From NCBI RefSeq assembly GCF_000526635.1, contig NZ_JAGL01000008.1, positions 62,001 to 126,000 on the forward strand: a stretch of 64,000 bases of DNA. The letters are read 5' to 3'. Below the pieces are notes generated by a model. The model saw nothing but the letters and a program-made list of their open reading frames with translations, did no database searches and was not told where the DNA came from. The DNA comes from Aminobacter sp. J41. Lineage in GTDB: Bacteria; Pseudomonadota; Alphaproteobacteria; Rhizobiales; Rhizobiaceae. The position numbers and the translations under genes were made by a program. Of the stretch, positions 8,698 to 19,487 are shown piece after piece (within the stretch, counting starts at the first letter, position 1; every line of letters starts with the position of its first letter).

Positions 8698-9024
8698 CTG
8701 TGTTCCATGGGACGCGCACCAACTCCCGGGCAGCCTCAAGGTTCCGATGACAGGAGAAGGATTTTTTGGTGGTCCCGCTACCCAAAAGCAGCGGGACCTG
8801 TTGCCCGAGACGCCACCCGCCCTAAGAGGGCAGAGGCGCGTAACAATGTTTTAGAAGAAGATGAAGTTGCGTTTACGCAACGGCAACTTTTTTAACGAAT
8901 CGCAACGGATTACGGTGCCCGAGCACTTTCGCCCGCAAAACATGGCCAAACTTTAATTTGAAATCCCCTACCCGTTTCACGATTTGTGCGCCGAAGGGAT
9001 TCTTTTTCAGGACTGGACGAACGC
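8698..9024. promoter_or_regulatory. Divergent intergenic region with two hairpins
   Basis: This 327-bp stretch separates the kinase from the macA-like gene. It contains a 9-bp inverted repeat (GGTCCCGCT 8771-8779 with AGCGGGACC 8790-8798) and a 6-bp one (GTTGCG 8866-8871, CGCAAC 8876-8881) followed by CTTTTTT; CGCAACGG occurs again near 8905. No GGAAC-N16/17-CGTT stress promoter was found. Both genes probably start transcription here. Confidence 0.45.
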
Positions 9025-10443
9025 ATGGACCAGATCGTCGAGCGCGCGGAAAGTGCGCGGGAGACCGGTGCAGAATCGATAGAGCAGGTTCTTGATCTCA
9101 ACGACAAGGGCAAGCCTCGCTTCCGGTTCAGGCGTTGGCGGGGTGCAGCCGTCGTGCTTGCAGCGGTCGGCGGACTTGCCTGGTGGCAGCTCGGCGGATC
9201 CCAGCAGCAGCAAACGGTCTTCTATCGCACCGTCGAGGCACAGCGCGGGCCGATTACGGTCGAGGTGTCGGCCACCGGTACGTTGGAGCCGCTGACGCAG
9301 GTCGAGGTATCGAGCGAGCTTTCGGGCATCGTGCGCGCTGTCGCCGTCGAGGAGAACCAGCGCGTCGCCAAGGGCGACGTGCTGGCGGAGCTCGACACGG
9401 TGCGTATCCTGGCACAGATCGAACGCGCGGAAGCCAACGTCGCCGCCGCCAGGGCAAAGCTCATGGATGCGCAGGTAACCGTGCGCGAAACCGAACAGAC
9501 GCTCGCCCGCACGCGCCAGCTCAAGGCCCGCGGCAACGCGACGGACCAGTCGGTCGAGACGGCGGAGGCCGCCTACGACCGCGCCGTCAGCGCGGTGGCC
9601 AGCGCGGAAGCCTCGCTTGCTGTCGCTGAAGCCGATCTCAAGCTGCAGCAGGCTGACCTTGCCAAGAGCACCATCTACGCACCGATCGACGGCACGGTGC
9701 TGAGCCGCTCGGTCAACCCCGGCCAGACGGTCGCCTCATCCATGCAGGCGCCGGTGCTATTCGTGATTGCCGAGAACCTCGAGAGGATGGAGCTCAAGGC
9801 TGCCGTCGACGAGGCTGACATTGGCGCCGTTCAGGCGGGCCAGAACGCGCGCTTCACCGTCGATGCCTTTCCTGACCGCACGTTCAACGCGACGATCCGC
9901 GACGTCTCCTATGCCTCGACCGTTACCGACGGCGTGGTGACCTATCAGGCACGCCTCGATGTCGACAATCGCGAACTGCTGCTGCGCCCCGGCATGACGG
10001 CAACGGTTGAGATCGTCACCCGCGAGGACGACGGCGTCCTCCTCATTCCGTCGGCTGCATTCCGGTTCAGCCCGCCGCAGGAGACCGCGAGCCAGAGCAG
10101 CTGGTCGATCCAGCAGCTTTTCATGCCGCGCCCGCCGATGCGCCAGCAGCGTGGGCAGGGCACGCGCGGCAGCGTTGGCGAGGGTCGCCCTCTCTACGTC
10201 CTGCGAGATGGCAAGCCCGAACAGGTGCGTGTCGTTACCGGCGCGACCGACGGCGAAAAGACAGAAATCCTGTCCGGTCTCGAGGAAGGTGACCGCGTCA
10301 TCATCGGCACCGGTGCGGGCCCACAGCGAGCCGGACGGGGCAACGGCGAGGGCCGTGGCCCGGGCAGCGGCCCCGGTGAGACTGCCGGGCCCAGCAACAA
10401 CGCACGGTCCGACGCGCCGCCCCCTCCGCCTCCCGGAGAATAA
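9025..10443 (+). CDS. MacA-like periplasmic adaptor (RND/ABC MFP family)
   Basis: A 472-residue efflux adaptor: an N-terminal membrane helix (AAVVLAAVGGLAWWQL), a lipoyl half with VEVSATGTLEPLTQVEVSSE, a coiled-coil hairpin (about residues 110-200), then barrel and membrane-proximal domains. The C-terminus is a low-complexity Gly/Arg/Pro tail ending in a Pro run. In-frame GTG at 8986 would give 13 more residues but lacks a Shine-Dalgarno; ATG at 9025 has AGGA about 13 bp upstream, which is also not ideal. It is followed by the ATPase and permease genes, so it should form a MacAB-like tripartite system with TolC. Confidence 0.87.
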   Translation: MDQIVERAESARETGAESIEQVLDLNDKGKPRFRFRRWRGAAVVLAAVGGLAWWQLGGSQQQQTVFYRTVEAQRGPITVEVSATGTLEPLTQVEVSSELSGIVRAVAVEENQRVAKGDVLAELDTVRILAQIERAEANVAAARAKLMDAQVTVRETEQTLARTRQLKARGNATDQSVETAEAAYDRAVSAVASAEASLAVAEADLKLQQADLAKSTIYAPIDGTVLSRSVNPGQTVASSMQAPVLFVIAENLERMELKAAVDEADIGAVQAGQNARFTVDAFPDRTFNATIRDVSYASTVTDGVVTYQARLDVDNRELLLRPGMTATVEIVTREDDGVLLIPSAAFRFSPPQETASQSSWSIQQLFMPRPPMRQQRGQGTRGSVGEGRPLYVLRDGKPEQVRVVTGATDGEKTEILSGLEEGDRVIIGTGAGPQRAGRGNGEGRGPGSGPGETAGPSNNARSDAPPPPPPGE

Positions 10444-10447
10444 GCAG

Positions 10448-11161
10448 ATGAACGTGCACAGCGAACCGCCTCTCCTGCGCTTCGAGAGCGTGTGGAAGAC
10501 CTACGGCACGGGCGAGGCGCGGGTGAACGCGCTGGCGGGCGTGAACGTCACCATCACTCGCGGCGAGTTCGTGGCGATCATGGGCCCCTCCGGCTCGGGC
10601 AAGTCGACGTCGATGAACATCATCGGCTGCCTCGACACGCCAACCGATGGCACCTACCGCTTCCTCGGCGCGGATGCCGGCCGGCTTGACCGGACGCGCC
10701 GCGCGACGCTGCGCAACCGCTACATCGGCTTCGTCTTCCAGGGCTACAACCTACTGCCGCGCACCACCGCGGTCGAAAACGTCGAGCTGCCGCTGATCTA
10801 TCGCGGCGTGCCGGGGCGCGAGCGCCGGGCGCTGGCAATGCAGGCGCTGGCCGAAGTCGGGTTGAAGGGCCGAGAGCACCACACGCCGGCGGAACTGTCC
10901 GGCGGCCAGCAGCAGCGTGTCGCGATCGCCCGCGCGATCGTGGCCCGCCCCACCCTGCTCGTCGCTGACGAGCCCACCGGCAACCTCGACACGGCGCGCA
11001 GCCACGAAATCATGAATCTGATGACCCGCCTCAACAAGGAACAGGGCCTGACGATCGTCCTAGTCACCCATGAGGCTGACATCGCAGCCTATGCCAGCCG
11101 CGTCATTACCTTCGTCGATGGCAAAATCGCTGCCGACGAGCTTAACCGGGAGGCTGCGTGA
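10448..11161 (+). CDS. MacB-type ABC transporter ATPase subunit
   Basis: A 237-residue LolD/MacB-class ATPase. GPSGSGKST is Walker A, ELSGGQQQRVAIARA the signature and LLVADEPTGNLD Walker B; VTHEADIAAYA carries the switch His. Unlike E. coli MacB, the ATPase and permease are separate genes, as is common in alphaproteobacteria. The ATG lies 4 bp after the adaptor stop (AAGCAG before it) and the TGA overlaps the permease ATG (TGATG), so translation is coupled. It energises export of macrolide-, lipoprotein- or peptide-like substrates; the actual substrate is unknown. Confidence 0.92.
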   Translation: MNVHSEPPLLRFESVWKTYGTGEARVNALAGVNVTITRGEFVAIMGPSGSGKSTSMNIIGCLDTPTDGTYRFLGADAGRLDRTRRATLRNRYIGFVFQGYNLLPRTTAVENVELPLIYRGVPGRERRALAMQALAEVGLKGREHHTPAELSGGQQQRVAIARAIVARPTLLVADEPTGNLDTARSHEIMNLMTRLNKEQGLTIVLVTHEADIAAYASRVITFVDGKIAADELNREAA

Positions 11162-12369
11162 TGCTCTGGGAGACGATCAAGCTCGCCCTGCGCTCCGTGC
11201 GACGCAACGCTCTGCGCTCATTCCTGACGCTGCTCGGCATCGTCATCGGCGTCGCAGCGGTGATCGCGATGCTGACCATCGGCTCGGGCACGACCGAGAA
11301 GGTGAAGCAGGACATTTCCAAGCTCGGCAGCAACCTGCTGACGGTCCAGGCGATGCGCCCCCAGCGCGGCGGCGACACCAACTTCACTCCACGCCCGCTG
11401 AGCAACATCGACGTCCAGGCGCTGGTTGCCGAACTCGAGAACGTCGATGCGATCTCGGCGGCCGCCCAGCGTACGGTGCGCGTCGTCTACGGCTCCGACA
11501 ACATGTCCCTACAGGTCACCGGTACCGACAACGAGTTTTTCGTTGCCCGCAACTGGTCGATCGTGTCGGGACGCGAATTTACTGAATCGGAATTGCGCGG
11601 GGGTGCCAATGTTTGCGTCATCGGCCAGACGGTCCGCAGCCGTTTCTTTGGCGACGGCGACCCGACGGACGCCGCGATCCGCGTCGGCCGCATGAGCTGC
11701 CGCATCATCGGCATTCTCGAAGCGAAGGGCACGTCCGGCTTCGGCCAAGACCAGGACGCCGTGGTGATGATGCCGCTGACGACGTTCCAGCGCCGCATTG
11801 CCGGCAACCGCGACATCGGCCAGATCTACATCGCCGTAAAGGACGGTGCCTCGACCACGCAGGCAGTGGCCAACGTGCAGAATATCCTGCGGGATTCGCG
11901 CCGCATCGGCCCCGACCAAGAAGACAATTTCGACGTCCGCGACATGACCCAGATCGCCGACGCGATGACCAGCACAACCCAGGTCATGACCGGCATGCTG
12001 GGCGCGCTCGCCGGCGTGTCTCTCCTGGTCGGCGGCATCGGCATCATGAACATCATGCTGGTGTCGGTGACCGAGCGTACCCGCGAGATCGGCATCCGCC
12101 TTGCCATCGGCGCTCACGAAAGGCACATCCTCGTCCAGTTTCTGGTGGAGGCGACGGTGCTATCGCTGCTCGGCGGCCTGATCGGGATCATCATCGGCCT
12201 GAGCCTCGCAGGCGTCGCCTCCCTGGCGCTGTCGATCCCGTTCGTGCCGAGCGTGTCGGTGATGCTTCTCGCCGTCGGATTCTCTGCCCTGATCGGCATG
12301 GTGTTTGGCTTCTTCCCGGCGCTGCGCGGTGCCCGGCTCGACCCGATCGAAGCTCTACGTCACGAGTGA
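11161..12369 (+). CDS. MacB-type ABC transporter permease
   Basis: A 402-residue FtsX/MacB-fold permease: one N-terminal helix (RSFLTLLGIVIGVAAVIAML), a large periplasmic MacB_PCD domain (about residues 50-260), then three C-terminal helices (SLLVGGIGIMNIMLVSVTERTREIGIR begins the FtsX domain). ATG at 11161 is chosen over GTG at 11158 because TGATG overlaps the ATPase stop. It completes the MacA-ATPase-MacB trio and works by mechanotransmission between ATPase and adaptor. The last 15 bp overlap the convergent NUDIX-like gene. Confidence 0.92.
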   Translation: MLWETIKLALRSVRRNALRSFLTLLGIVIGVAAVIAMLTIGSGTTEKVKQDISKLGSNLLTVQAMRPQRGGDTNFTPRPLSNIDVQALVAELENVDAISAAAQRTVRVVYGSDNMSLQVTGTDNEFFVARNWSIVSGREFTESELRGGANVCVIGQTVRSRFFGDGDPTDAAIRVGRMSCRIIGILEAKGTSGFGQDQDAVVMMPLTTFQRRIAGNRDIGQIYIAVKDGASTTQAVANVQNILRDSRRIGPDQEDNFDVRDMTQIADAMTSTTQVMTGMLGALAGVSLLVGGIGIMNIMLVSVTERTREIGIRLAIGAHERHILVQFLVEATVLSLLGGLIGIIIGLSLAGVASLALSIPFVPSVSVMLLAVGFSALIGMVFGFFPALRGARLDPIEALRHE

Positions 12370-13092
12370 CGAGACATCCGCTGGCGTCGCAAAGTGCCAG
12401 CGGACAAGCTCGTGCATGTGGTCGGCCATGTTGGTTGGCACGTCGTCGGCCGAGCGGATCACGACCGGCCCCTCTATCTCTGGCTCGTCTTCCGCCGCCA
12501 CATGGGCGCGGATCGCTTCCTCGATTTCCTCTGCGGTGCGATCGAGGAAATAGCGCCGAAACAGGACGGTGCCACTCACCTTCGACAGGAGATGGTAGCG
12601 GGGTTCGCGCGGCGTGCCGTCAAGCTCCAGCCCAGTCTCCTCCTTCACCTCGCGATGCATGTTTGCGAGCGGGTCCACATAACCATCGCGGAAATCGGAG
12701 GTATCGAAGGTGCCGGATGCGAAGTAGACCCTGCCCGGATTCGCGGTTTTCAGCCCCATGCGCGCGGCAATAAGCGCGTTGTCGGAGCTGACCAGCATCG
12801 CGCTGGCATACGCGTGGCCGGCATGCGGGATCGGCCGCAGCGAGCGCCAGTAGAGGAAGGTCGCATAGCGGACAAGATGGCAGCGCCCATCGAGCAAGCC
12901 GTCGCGCAATGACAGGCGCGCCAACAGCGCGACCCTACCGTCGAACAACGCCGGATTGGCTGCGGCGGTCTTTCCCCAGAAATCCTCGATCGTCGGAAGG
13001 TTTTGCAGCTCGAACGGGTGCGGACCTTCGTCAAGCGCGATCCTCAGGTCTCGGAGCGGGATGATCGCGTCCGCAGGAAGGTCGAAGCTCAT
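12355..13092 (-). CDS. NUDIX-hydrolase-like protein
   Basis: A 245-residue protein with HREVKEETGLELDG (about residue 140), the core of a Nudix box (REUxEExGU). The upstream Gly and Glu of the full consensus are not in register, so the box is incomplete and activity may differ from classical nucleoside-diphosphate hydrolases. ATG at 13092 overlaps the stop of the upstream EEP gene by ATGA, which rejects the much longer in-frame extension. The two genes probably form an operon. The 3' end overlaps the convergent permease gene by 15 bp. Confidence 0.78.
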   Translation of the reverse strand: MSFDLPADAIIPLRDLRIALDEGPHPFELQNLPTIEDFWGKTAAANPALFDGRVALLARLSLRDGLLDGRCHLVRYATFLYWRSLRPIPHAGHAYASAMLVSSDNALIAARMGLKTANPGRVYFASGTFDTSDFRDGYVDPLANMHREVKEETGLELDGTPREPRYHLLSKVSGTVLFRRYFLDRTAEEIEEAIRAHVAAEDEPEIEGPVVIRSADDVPTNMADHMHELVRWHFATPADVSSLVT

Positions 13093-14204
13093 ATGATCGC
13101 GATCTCCACCACGACGGGGCAGTGATCCGACGCCTTTGGCCGATCCCAGCCGACCCGGGGAAAATGCGGCACTTCCTGTCCCGGCGGGAACGGCGTGCGC
13201 ATCGGCTGGCCGTTTCGGACGATTTCCGGGACAGCCATGGAATTGGACTGCGCCCAGGACTTCGACAGCAGGATGTAGTCGAGCTGGCACAGATGCCGCT
13301 CGGCAGGTCCGCGCGTGTGGTAGAGCGTCCAGCGGTCGAGTTCCGGCCGCCGCTCCACCACGTTCTCGCAGAAATCTCCCGCAGTCAGGACATCGACGCA
13401 GGAAATACCCTCCTGCACCGGCCTGAAGTCGAAGTTCGAAAAGATGTCGCCCTCGACGAGGACCCTTTCGCGGTAGTCGTTGAGGTCGCCACAGATCGCC
13501 CAGCGCTTGTCCGGCGCATGCTCGCGCCCGAACCGGTTCTCGATGATCTTTCGCACGGCCGCAGCTTCCGCCATGCGGATCGGCATGGTCGACATGCGGC
13601 TGTCCTTGCCGTTGCGCGGCGGGCCGCCCATCGACTTGAAGTGAACGCTGTAGATCGTGATCGGCTTGCCGCCGACCTTTAGGTCGAGCTCAAGGCAGTC
13701 GCGGCGAAAGATGCGCTCGTGCGGCTTCTCGCCGAGCTGGGCAAGATCGTCGTCGTAGAGATCGAGATCGTCGTAAGTCAGATGCGCGTGGCTCTGCATG
13801 CGCACGAACTCGATCGGCTGGCCGTGCGAGGTCTCCGCGCGCACCATGACGGCAACGTCGATGCCGCGGCCATCATTGCCGGGCGTCGTGTACTTGTCGC
13901 GGTAGCCTTGCCCGACCATCTTGAACAGGTATCCATATTCGAAGGCACGTAGCGCCTCCATGTTGTCGACCTCCTGCAGGCAGAGGATGTCCGCGCGCGT
14001 CGCGGCAATTGCGAGTGCACTGAGTTGCCGGGCATCGTCCGTGTGCGCGATCGTGCGGGCAGCCTCGTATTGCCTGTACTCCGCCTCGTCCTTGATCTGG
14101 TACAGCGACAGCACCCGATCCTGGTTGAGCGCGTTGCGGAAGCCGGAGAAGTCGAACCTGTTCATCAGGTTCTCGACGTTGAAGGTGGCGAGGCGAAGGG
14201 ACAT
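13089..14204 (-). CDS. Endonuclease/exonuclease/phosphatase (EEP) family protein
   Basis: A 371-residue EEP-fold metal-dependent phosphodiesterase. Motifs in order: LATFNVENL (N-terminal Asn/metal site), LCLQEVDN (catalytic Glu), IYSVHFKS, CGDLNDYRE (Asp/Asn pair) and SDHCPVVVEI (C-terminal Asp-His). No signal peptide. Members cleave DNA, RNA, phosphoinositides or other phosphodiesters, so the substrate is open. Met at 14204 is chosen because the fold starts right after it; 14213 and 14252 are alternatives. Its stop overlaps the start of the NUDIX-like gene, suggesting joint nucleotide or nucleic-acid housekeeping. Confidence 0.83.
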   Translation of the reverse strand: MSLRLATFNVENLMNRFDFSGFRNALNQDRVLSLYQIKDEAEYRQYEAARTIAHTDDARQLSALAIAATRADILCLQEVDNMEALRAFEYGYLFKMVGQGYRDKYTTPGNDGRGIDVAVMVRAETSHGQPIEFVRMQSHAHLTYDDLDLYDDDLAQLGEKPHERIFRRDCLELDLKVGGKPITIYSVHFKSMGGPPRNGKDSRMSTMPIRMAEAAAVRKIIENRFGREHAPDKRWAICGDLNDYRERVLVEGDIFSNFDFRPVQEGISCVDVLTAGDFCENVVERRPELDRWTLYHTRGPAERHLCQLDYILLSKSWAQSNSMAVPEIVRNGQPMRTPFPPGQEVPHFPRVGWDRPKASDHCPVVVEIAII

Positions 14205-14355
14205 GCGCGGCATGTGACCAACATGGCCGCCAAAACGCAAGCGCCGCCGCATGCATTGTCACGTTCATCCCACATTCATGCGCAGTTTCGCAGAATGGGA
14301 CCATCAGACATGGGGGCTTCGGTCTGAGGCAAGGTACTGGACGAAGGAGCACGTC

Positions 14356-14796
14356 ATGAAAAGCACATTGTCAGCCCTCGCCGTTCTGGCTTCGCTCGCA
14401 GTGGGCGTGGTGTCGCAGACCTCCACTGCGTCGGCTGCGGGGCCGGCCGGAATGAGCTTTGCGCAACCCTCAGTCAGCACGGCCAGCGACGTTCAGCTGG
14501 TCGAAAACCGCTGGGGCGATCGCCGCTGGCACCGGCGCCACTGGGATCGTCACGACAGAAGGTGGGACCGCTGGGATCGTCACCGGCCGCCGCGGTTCTT
14601 TGGTCCGCGCTCGGGCTTCTACTTCGAGTTCGGAACGGCCCCGCGCGTCTATCGCACGCTGCCGCGCCGCCACTACGGCCTGTCGCAGGCGCACGTGAAC
14701 TGGTGCTACAACCGCTACCGGTCCTACGACGCTTACACGAACACATTCCAGCCCTACAACGGCCCGCGCCGGGCGTGCATCTCGCCCTACAGCTGA
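14356..14796 (+). CDS. BA14K-family exported protein
   Basis: A 146-residue protein with a signal peptide ([19 protein letters not shown], cleavage near ASA-A), a His/Arg/Trp-rich middle ([16 protein letters not shown]) and a C-terminal BA14K domain ([26 protein letters not shown]). BA14K proteins were described in Brucella as immunoreactive, lectin-like envelope proteins and are widespread in Rhizobiales. ATG at 14356 has GAAGGAG 9 bp upstream, which decides the start. Monocistronic, ending in a hairpin shared with ilvC. Confidence 0.9.
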   Translation: MKSTLSALAVLASLAVGVVSQTSTASAAGPAGMSFAQPSVSTASDVQLVENRWGDRRWHRRHWDRHDRRWDRWDRHRPPRFFGPRSGFYFEFGTAPRVYRTLPRRHYGLSQAHVNWCYNRYRSYDAYTNTFQPYNGPRRACISPYS

Positions 14797-14800
14797 GGGC

Positions 14801-14834
14801 AAAAAATAAAGGCCGGCGGATCGCTCCGCCGGCC
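14801..14834 (-). terminator. Terminator of ilvC, also usable by the BA14K gene
   Basis: A perfect 10-bp stem, GGCCGGCGGA (14811-14820) and TCCGCCGGCC (14825-14834), tetraloop TCGC. On the minus strand it is followed by TTTATTTTTT, a strong U-tract for ilvC transcripts. On the plus strand the tail TCATCATTT is weaker, so termination of the BA14K gene may be partial. Confidence 0.88.
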
Positions 14835-14858
14835 TCATCATTTCAGCCTCGCGGCTGA

Positions 14859-16558
<1,700 letters not shown>

Positions 16559-16574
16559 CCTGCGGGGTCGCCGT

Positions 16575-16589
16575 ACCGTACGTTACGGT
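16575..16589 (-). promoter_or_regulatory. Candidate TetR operator
   Basis: ACCGTA (16575-16580), spacer CGT, TACGGT (16584-16589): a perfect 6-bp inverted repeat 17 bp upstream of the TetR start codon, in the position expected for autorepression. The half-site resembles CCGTA-type AefR-family operators. Binding is inferred. Confidence 0.55.
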
Positions 16590-16634
16590 TCGGCTTATCG
16601 CGCACATTCATCATCCGCGCAAGAGCGCGTTGAG

Positions 16635-16659
16635 AAAAACCTTCTGACGAACGGTCAGA
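16635..16659 (-). terminator. Terminator overlapping the kup stop codon
   Basis: On the minus strand TCTGAC (16659-16654) pairs with GTCAGA (16648-16643) around CGTTC, followed by AGGTTTTTC. The kup TGA stop (16657-16655) is inside the 5' arm of the stem, so a terminating ribosome would cover the hairpin. Confidence 0.7.
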
Positions 16660-18565
16660 TGATGACTTGGGTGCCGATTTCGACCACCCGACCCGTCGGG
16701 ATCTGGAAGTAGGCGGTCGCTTCCGACGCATTTCGTGCCATCAGTATGAAGAGCCTGTCCTGCCAGATCGGCATTCCGGAGGCAGCGGACGCCTTCAGCG
16801 TGCGGCGCGACAGGAAGAACGACGTGGTCATGATGTCGAACTTCAGCCCCTTCTTGCGCAGCTGCGCCAGCGCCTTCGGCACATTCGGCTGCTCCATGAA
16901 GCCGAACTTCAGGATCACCTTGGAGAAGAGTTCGTTGATCTCCTCGATTTCGGCGCGCTCCGACTCAGGTACGCGCGGGCGGTCCTCGGTCACCAGCGAA
17001 AGGATGATGTTGCTCTTGTGAAGCACCTTGTAGTGCTTGAGGCTGTGCAGCAGCGCCGTCGGCGCGCTCTCCGGATCGCCGGTCAGGAACACCGCGGTGC
17101 CGTCAACGAGATACATCTCCTTCTTGGCAAGGCTCGTCGTCAGCACGGTGAGCGGCACTTCGCTCTTGCGTGTCTTCTCGAACAGGTACCGGCTGCCTTG
17201 GCGCCAGGTGTAGATGATGACAAACGCGGCGGTGGCGATAGCGATAGTTGCCCAACCGCCATCCTTCACCTTGAGCAGGTTCGAGCCGAAGAATGACAGC
17301 TCGATGAACAGGAAGGGAAGCATGCCGCAAATAGCGAGCCAGAGCGGCTTATGCCAAACCTTCCAGATCACGAAGAACAGCAGCAGGCCGGTCACAACCA
17401 TCGCACCGGACAGCGCAATGCCGTAGGCGGCCGTAAGGGCGCTTGAGGAGCGGAACGCGAGGACCAGGATGACGACGCCGATCAGCAGGAACATGTTGAT
17501 CTGCGGCACATAGATCTGGCCGGACTGCTCGGCGGACGTGTGCTGGACATCGAGACGCGGCAGGAGGCTCAGCTGAATCGCCTGGCGGGTCAGCGAGAAG
17601 GCGCCGGTAATGGCCGCCTGCCCCGCGATCACGGTCGCAAGCATGGCGAGGAGCACGAACGGCAGCGCCCCCCACTCGGGCAGCATCTCGAACAGAGGCT
17701 GGCGGGAGTCGTGGTTGTGAAGGACGTAGGCGCCCTGCCCAAAATAGTTCAGTAGCAGCGCCGGGAAGACCAGGATGAACCAGGCCAGCATGATCGGCCG
17801 GCGGCCGAAATGGCCGAGGTCAGCGTAAAGCGTTTCGGCACCGGTGATTGCGAGAAAGATCGCTCCGAAGACGGCCATCGCGACCCCGGAATGTTGAAAC
17901 AGGAAGTAGAAGGCGTAGTACGGATTGATCGCGATGAGGACGTAGGGGTTGAGGATGACGTGATACAGGCCGATCACCGCCAGAACCACGAACCAGACCG
18001 CAGTGATTGGGCCGAAGACTATCGCCACCCGCCCGGTGCCGTACTTCTGGACGAAGAAGAGGCCTATCAGGATCGCGACGGCGATCGGCACGATCCAGTT
18101 ACTGAGCGCCGGAGTGACGACCTCCAGGCCCTCGACCGCCGACAGCACCGAGATTGCCGGAGACACCACGGCGTCGCCATAGAACAGGGCGGCACCAGCC
18201 ATGCCGAGCATGACGATCAGCCCGGTGAAGCGGCCCGCATCATGGCGGGCCAAGGCCATCAGGGAGAGAACACCGCCCTCGCCGCGGTTGTCGGCACGCA
18301 GAACGATGAGCATGTACTTCACGGCCACGATCAGGATCAGCGACCACAGGATCAGCGACAGGATGCCGAGGATGTCGTAGTCGGTGTTCGGACCATCGCC
18401 GGCTGCGGCGCGGACGGCCTCCCGGAAGGCGTAGATCGGGCTGGTACCGATATCGCCGTAGACCACGCCGAGTGCGCCCAGCGTTAGCGCAGCTGTGCTG
18501 GAAGCCGGCGGTTCGCACTCCTGCTCCGGTGGTGTTTCAGCCGCGTCGTGCCGCTTTTCGTCCAT
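16655..18565 (-). CDS. kup: Kup-family potassium uptake protein
   Basis: A 636-residue K+/H+ symporter of the inner membrane. GALGVVYGDIGTSPIYAFREA at the start of helix 1 (quoted residues are the Kup hallmark) is followed by about 12 membrane helices to residue 440 and a cytoplasmic C-terminal domain of roughly 190 residues with the family VPxVxxxxR-like segments. Length fits Kup/HAK proteins. The first 25 residues are hydrophilic and acidic. It is the only gene of its unit, ends in a terminator containing its own stop codon, and diverges in function from its neighbours. Confidence 0.95.
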   Translation of the reverse strand: MDEKRHDAAETPPEQECEPPASSTAALTLGALGVVYGDIGTSPIYAFREAVRAAAGDGPNTDYDILGILSLILWSLILIVAVKYMLIVLRADNRGEGGVLSLMALARHDAGRFTGLIVMLGMAGAALFYGDAVVSPAISVLSAVEGLEVVTPALSNWIVPIAVAILIGLFFVQKYGTGRVAIVFGPITAVWFVVLAVIGLYHVILNPYVLIAINPYYAFYFLFQHSGVAMAVFGAIFLAITGAETLYADLGHFGRRPIMLAWFILVFPALLLNYFGQGAYVLHNHDSRQPLFEMLPEWGALPFVLLAMLATVIAGQAAITGAFSLTRQAIQLSLLPRLDVQHTSAEQSGQIYVPQINMFLLIGVVILVLAFRSSSALTAAYGIALSGAMVVTGLLLFFVIWKVWHKPLWLAICGMLPFLFIELSFFGSNLLKVKDGGWATIAIATAAFVIIYTWRQGSRYLFEKTRKSEVPLTVLTTSLAKKEMYLVDGTAVFLTGDPESAPTALLHSLKHYKVLHKSNIILSLVTEDRPRVPESERAEIEEINELFSKVILKFGFMEQPNVPKALAQLRKKGLKFDIMTTSFFLSRRTLKASAASGMPIWQDRLFILMARNASEATAYFQIPTGRVVEIGTQVII

Positions 18566-18635
18566 GCGCCGCTCTCCTGCGCCAAATGGACGGCGCTAAT
18601 ACACGCTCCCTTGCGTCACTGGCAATGGCCTGCGG

Positions 18636-19376
18636 TTACCATCCGCAGGCTTTGAGGAAGCGCGTCACTGTAGTCGCCATACCATATTCCAGCGCATCGG
18701 CAGTCAGGCCATGGCCAATCGACACTTCAGCGAGGTGAGGAATATGCCGAGTCAGTGCCGGAAGATTGGCCACCGTCAGATCGTGCCCGGCGTTGACATC
18801 AAGCCCTGCCGCGCGTGCGGCCTCAGCCGCGACAGCAAGCTTCTTCAGCTCGCGCTCGGCAGCGACGGGATCGCTATGGGTGGATCCATAAGGCCCGGTG
18901 TAGAACTCGACCCTGTCCGCCCCTGTTGCCTTTGCTTCGGCCATTCCTGCCGGGTCCGGCTCCGCAAACAGCGACACCCGGAATCCGCCCTTCTTCAACC
19001 TCTTGACGATTGGTGTCAGGAACGTCTGCTGCTCGACAAAGTTCCAGCCGTGGTCCGAGGTAGGCTGTGCCGGGTCGTCCGGAACGAGGGTGACCTGATC
19101 CGGCTGGTGTTCCTCGACGAGGTTGAGGAAGGCCTCGTCCGGATAGCCCTCGATGTTGAACTCTGCCTGCGGGAACTCATCATCGATCAGCGCGCGAAGT
19201 GGAGCCAAGTCGCTGCGGCGGGTGTGACGCTGATCCGGACGAGGGTGCACCGTCAAGCCATGCGCACCGGCCTGCACCGCAATACGACCGAGGTGGATCA
19301 CGCTCGGCCACGGCAAATCGCGGCGATTGCGCAGAAGAGCCACGGCATTGAGATTTACGGAGAGCTTGGCAGGCAT
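18636..19376 (-). CDS. pdxJ: Pyridoxine 5'-phosphate synthase
   Basis: A 246-residue TIM barrel that condenses 3-amino-2-oxopropyl phosphate with 1-deoxy-D-xylulose 5-phosphate in DXP-dependent vitamin B6 synthesis. Signatures: [13 protein letters not shown] at the N-terminus, [16 protein letters not shown] (phosphate/substrate site), [22 protein letters not shown] and [10 protein letters not shown], ending [12 protein letters not shown]. Met at 19376 starts the family's usual N-terminus; the upstream in-frame Met at 19487 is rejected. It diverges from the SpoIIAA-like gene, leaving 111 bp for promoters. Confidence 0.96.
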   Translation of the reverse strand: MPAKLSVNLNAVALLRNRRDLPWPSVIHLGRIAVQAGAHGLTVHPRPDQRHTRRSDLAPLRALIDDEFPQAEFNIEGYPDEAFLNLVEEHQPDQVTLVPDDPAQPTSDHGWNFVEQQTFLTPIVKRLKKGGFRVSLFAEPDPAGMAEAKATGADRVEFYTGPYGSTHSDPVAAERELKKLAVAAEAARAAGLDVNAGHDLTVANLPALTRHIPHLAEVSIGHGLTADALEYGMATTVTRFLKACGW

Positions 19377-19487
19377 GGTCGCGACGGTCCGATTCTTGTA
19401 TCCTGACCGATATATCGCCTCCGGCGGGAACAGGCACCGCCTTTCATGTGTTCCAGGAACTGGACTGAAGCAACTGGAGGGACACAC

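Noticed and set aside
8698-9024. EcfG general-stress promoter before the HWE kinase
   Set aside because: No GGAAC with CGTT at 16-17 bp was found on either strand.
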